14,452 bases of DNA, taken from an uncultured bacterium. GTDB lineage: Bacteria; Pseudomonadota; Alphaproteobacteria; CAISDR01. Under the pieces are notes generated by a model that worked only from the letters and a program-made list of their open reading frames with translations, had not been told where the DNA came from and did not search any database. The DNA is taken from the NCBI GenBank assembly GCA_903884125.1, contig CAISDR010000528.1, positions 1 through 14,452 on the forward strand. Direction: 5' to 3'. This document shows, piece by piece, positions 13,722-14,452 of the stretch; the first letter of the stretch is position 1; each line of letters begins with the position of its first letter. The translations under genes and the position numbers were made by a program.

Positions 13722-14452
13722 CTAGCCTTGAAAAGATGCCGAAGCCAAAATCGGACCAGTGACGTCAGATTGCACGATGACAGCTATGCCCCATCCGGGC
13801 TTGGGTGGTTGGTCGGCCAGCACCTGCACGAATTGGCCGCCTGTATAGATGCCTATTGCGTGCAGGTCAGTAACGACGTTCCAATAGTCCAGCGTGCGAC
13901 CGCCGTTCTCGCCCCGCCCGACGGTTACGCGCCCGCGATTGCAGTAACTGGCAATCCATATCGTGGCACCGCGTGCGGCCGAATCGGCGCTGCCCGCAAT
14001 GGTCAGCGCCAGTTTACCGTCAACGCTATCCAGCGTCATGTGCAGTTTTTGCGGCAGAGCGCGCCTGTTATTGACCTGTTCGGTCATCTGGTTCCGGTTT
14101 GAGCCGACCACGTCAATAACTCCGTCAATTATCGCCTGTGGTGTGTAAACCCGGTTGGTCCTGAATTTCGCGGCATAGGCGCGTTGTCTGGCCGTATGTT
14201 CTGATCGGGCAAAGGTGTCTTTCCAACCAAGACTGTCCCAATAATCGACCGGCAGACTTAATGCCAGAACGTCGGGGCGGGCGGCAAGTTCGCCCAGCAC
14301 GGCATCAGCAGACGGGCACGATGAACAGCCCTGGCTGGTGAAAAGTTCCACAACCACAGGACCGCGGGCAGGATCTGGCCCGGAAATGGCCGGATTGGCG
14401 GTCAATATCGCAGCAGCAAGAGTCAGTGAAGCAGGAATTATAAAATGTCGCA
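13722..14452 (-). CDS. DUF1223 thioredoxin-like exported protein, start at window edge
   Basis: A DUF1223-family protein with a thioredoxin-like fold and a CxxC redox motif in ELFTSQGCSSCPSAD; the cysteines are about residues 43 and 46. Other family stretches are LSLPVDYWDSLGWKDTFA, YTPQAIIDGVIDVVGSN and a C-terminal beta-rich half ending in GWGIAVIVQSD. The frame stays open to the right edge: upstream of a TTG at 14405 it reads RHFIIPASLTLAAAILTANPA, a good signal peptide, and the two last bases are the TG of a codon that is probably the initiator at 14453. The protein would then be about 243 residues and periplasmic. Its substrate is unknown; DUF1223 proteins are mostly uncharacterised. It lies upstream of, and on the same strand as, the broken peroxiredoxin gene, across a 224-bp gap. 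Confidence 0.9.
   Translation of the reverse strand, partial: RHFIIPASLTLAAAILTANPAISGPDPARGPVVVELFTSQGCSSCPSADAVLGELAARPDVLALSLPVDYWDSLGWKDTFARSEHTARQRAYAAKFRTNRVYTPQAIIDGVIDVVGSNRNQMTEQVNNRRALPQKLHMTLDSVDGKLALTIAGSADSAARGATIWIASYCNRGRVTVGRGENGGRTLDYWNVVTDLHAIGIYTGGQFVQVLADQPPKPGWGIAVIVQSDVTGPILASASFQG

Noticed and set aside
13722..14405. TTG at 14405 as the start of the DUF1223 protein
   Set aside because: The frame continues upstream into a typical signal peptide that reaches the window edge, where TG of a probable start codon is visible.

Overview
The window looks like chromosomal DNA from an alphaproteobacterium. This is inferred from the gene set (a YciI-EVE pair, an ADP-forming acyl-CoA synthetase fused to a GNAT domain, a FixK/FNR-type box), from the fairly GC-rich base composition and from the style of the tRNA-Thr gene. 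I cannot fix the genus from sequence alone. It reads as ordinary chromosome with a few accessory insertions. I see no phage genes, insertion sequences or CRISPR arrays.

Layout, left to right. (1) Positions 1-1621, minus strand: acetyl-CoA synthetase (acs), whose 3' end is cut off by the window edge. In front of it lies a perfect FNR/FixK-type palindrome with a -10-like hexamer at class II spacing. (2) A Nudix hydrolase (minus) and a creatininase-family amidohydrolase (plus) start back to back. (3) A Phd-type antitoxin / PIN toxin pair (minus) meets the creatininase gene tail to tail; both stop codons share one CTAG. (4) A tight minus-strand operon YciI - EVE domain - Rieske ferredoxin. (5) An envelope-glycan style block: a polyprenyl-phosphate sugar-1-phosphate transferase (plus) convergent with a CgeB-like glycosyltransferase, which follows an exported M19 dipeptidase (both minus). 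Divergent from the dipeptidase is an unusual TPR / ATP-grasp protein. (6) A 916-residue ADP-forming acyl-CoA synthetase / GNAT fusion (Pat-like protein acyltransferase, minus), whose 3' end overlaps the ATP-grasp gene by 56 bp. (7) A tRNA-Thr(GGT) gene. (8) A Prx5-like peroxiredoxin gene (minus) broken by one in-frame amber codon. (9) A DUF1223 thioredoxin-like exported protein (minus) whose start codon lies at the right window edge.

The strongest functional theme is acetate and acetyl-CoA metabolism. Acs and a Pat-like enzyme (the family that acetylates and switches off Acs) are in the same window, and acs carries a candidate oxygen/redox-responsive promoter. Unlike the enterobacterial Pat proteins as I recall them, this one keeps the phospho-histidine motif, so it may also be a working ADP-forming acyl-CoA synthetase. 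The least explained gene is the TPR/ATP-grasp protein beside the dipeptidase and glycosyltransferases. The clearest anomaly is the amber codon in the peroxiredoxin gene.
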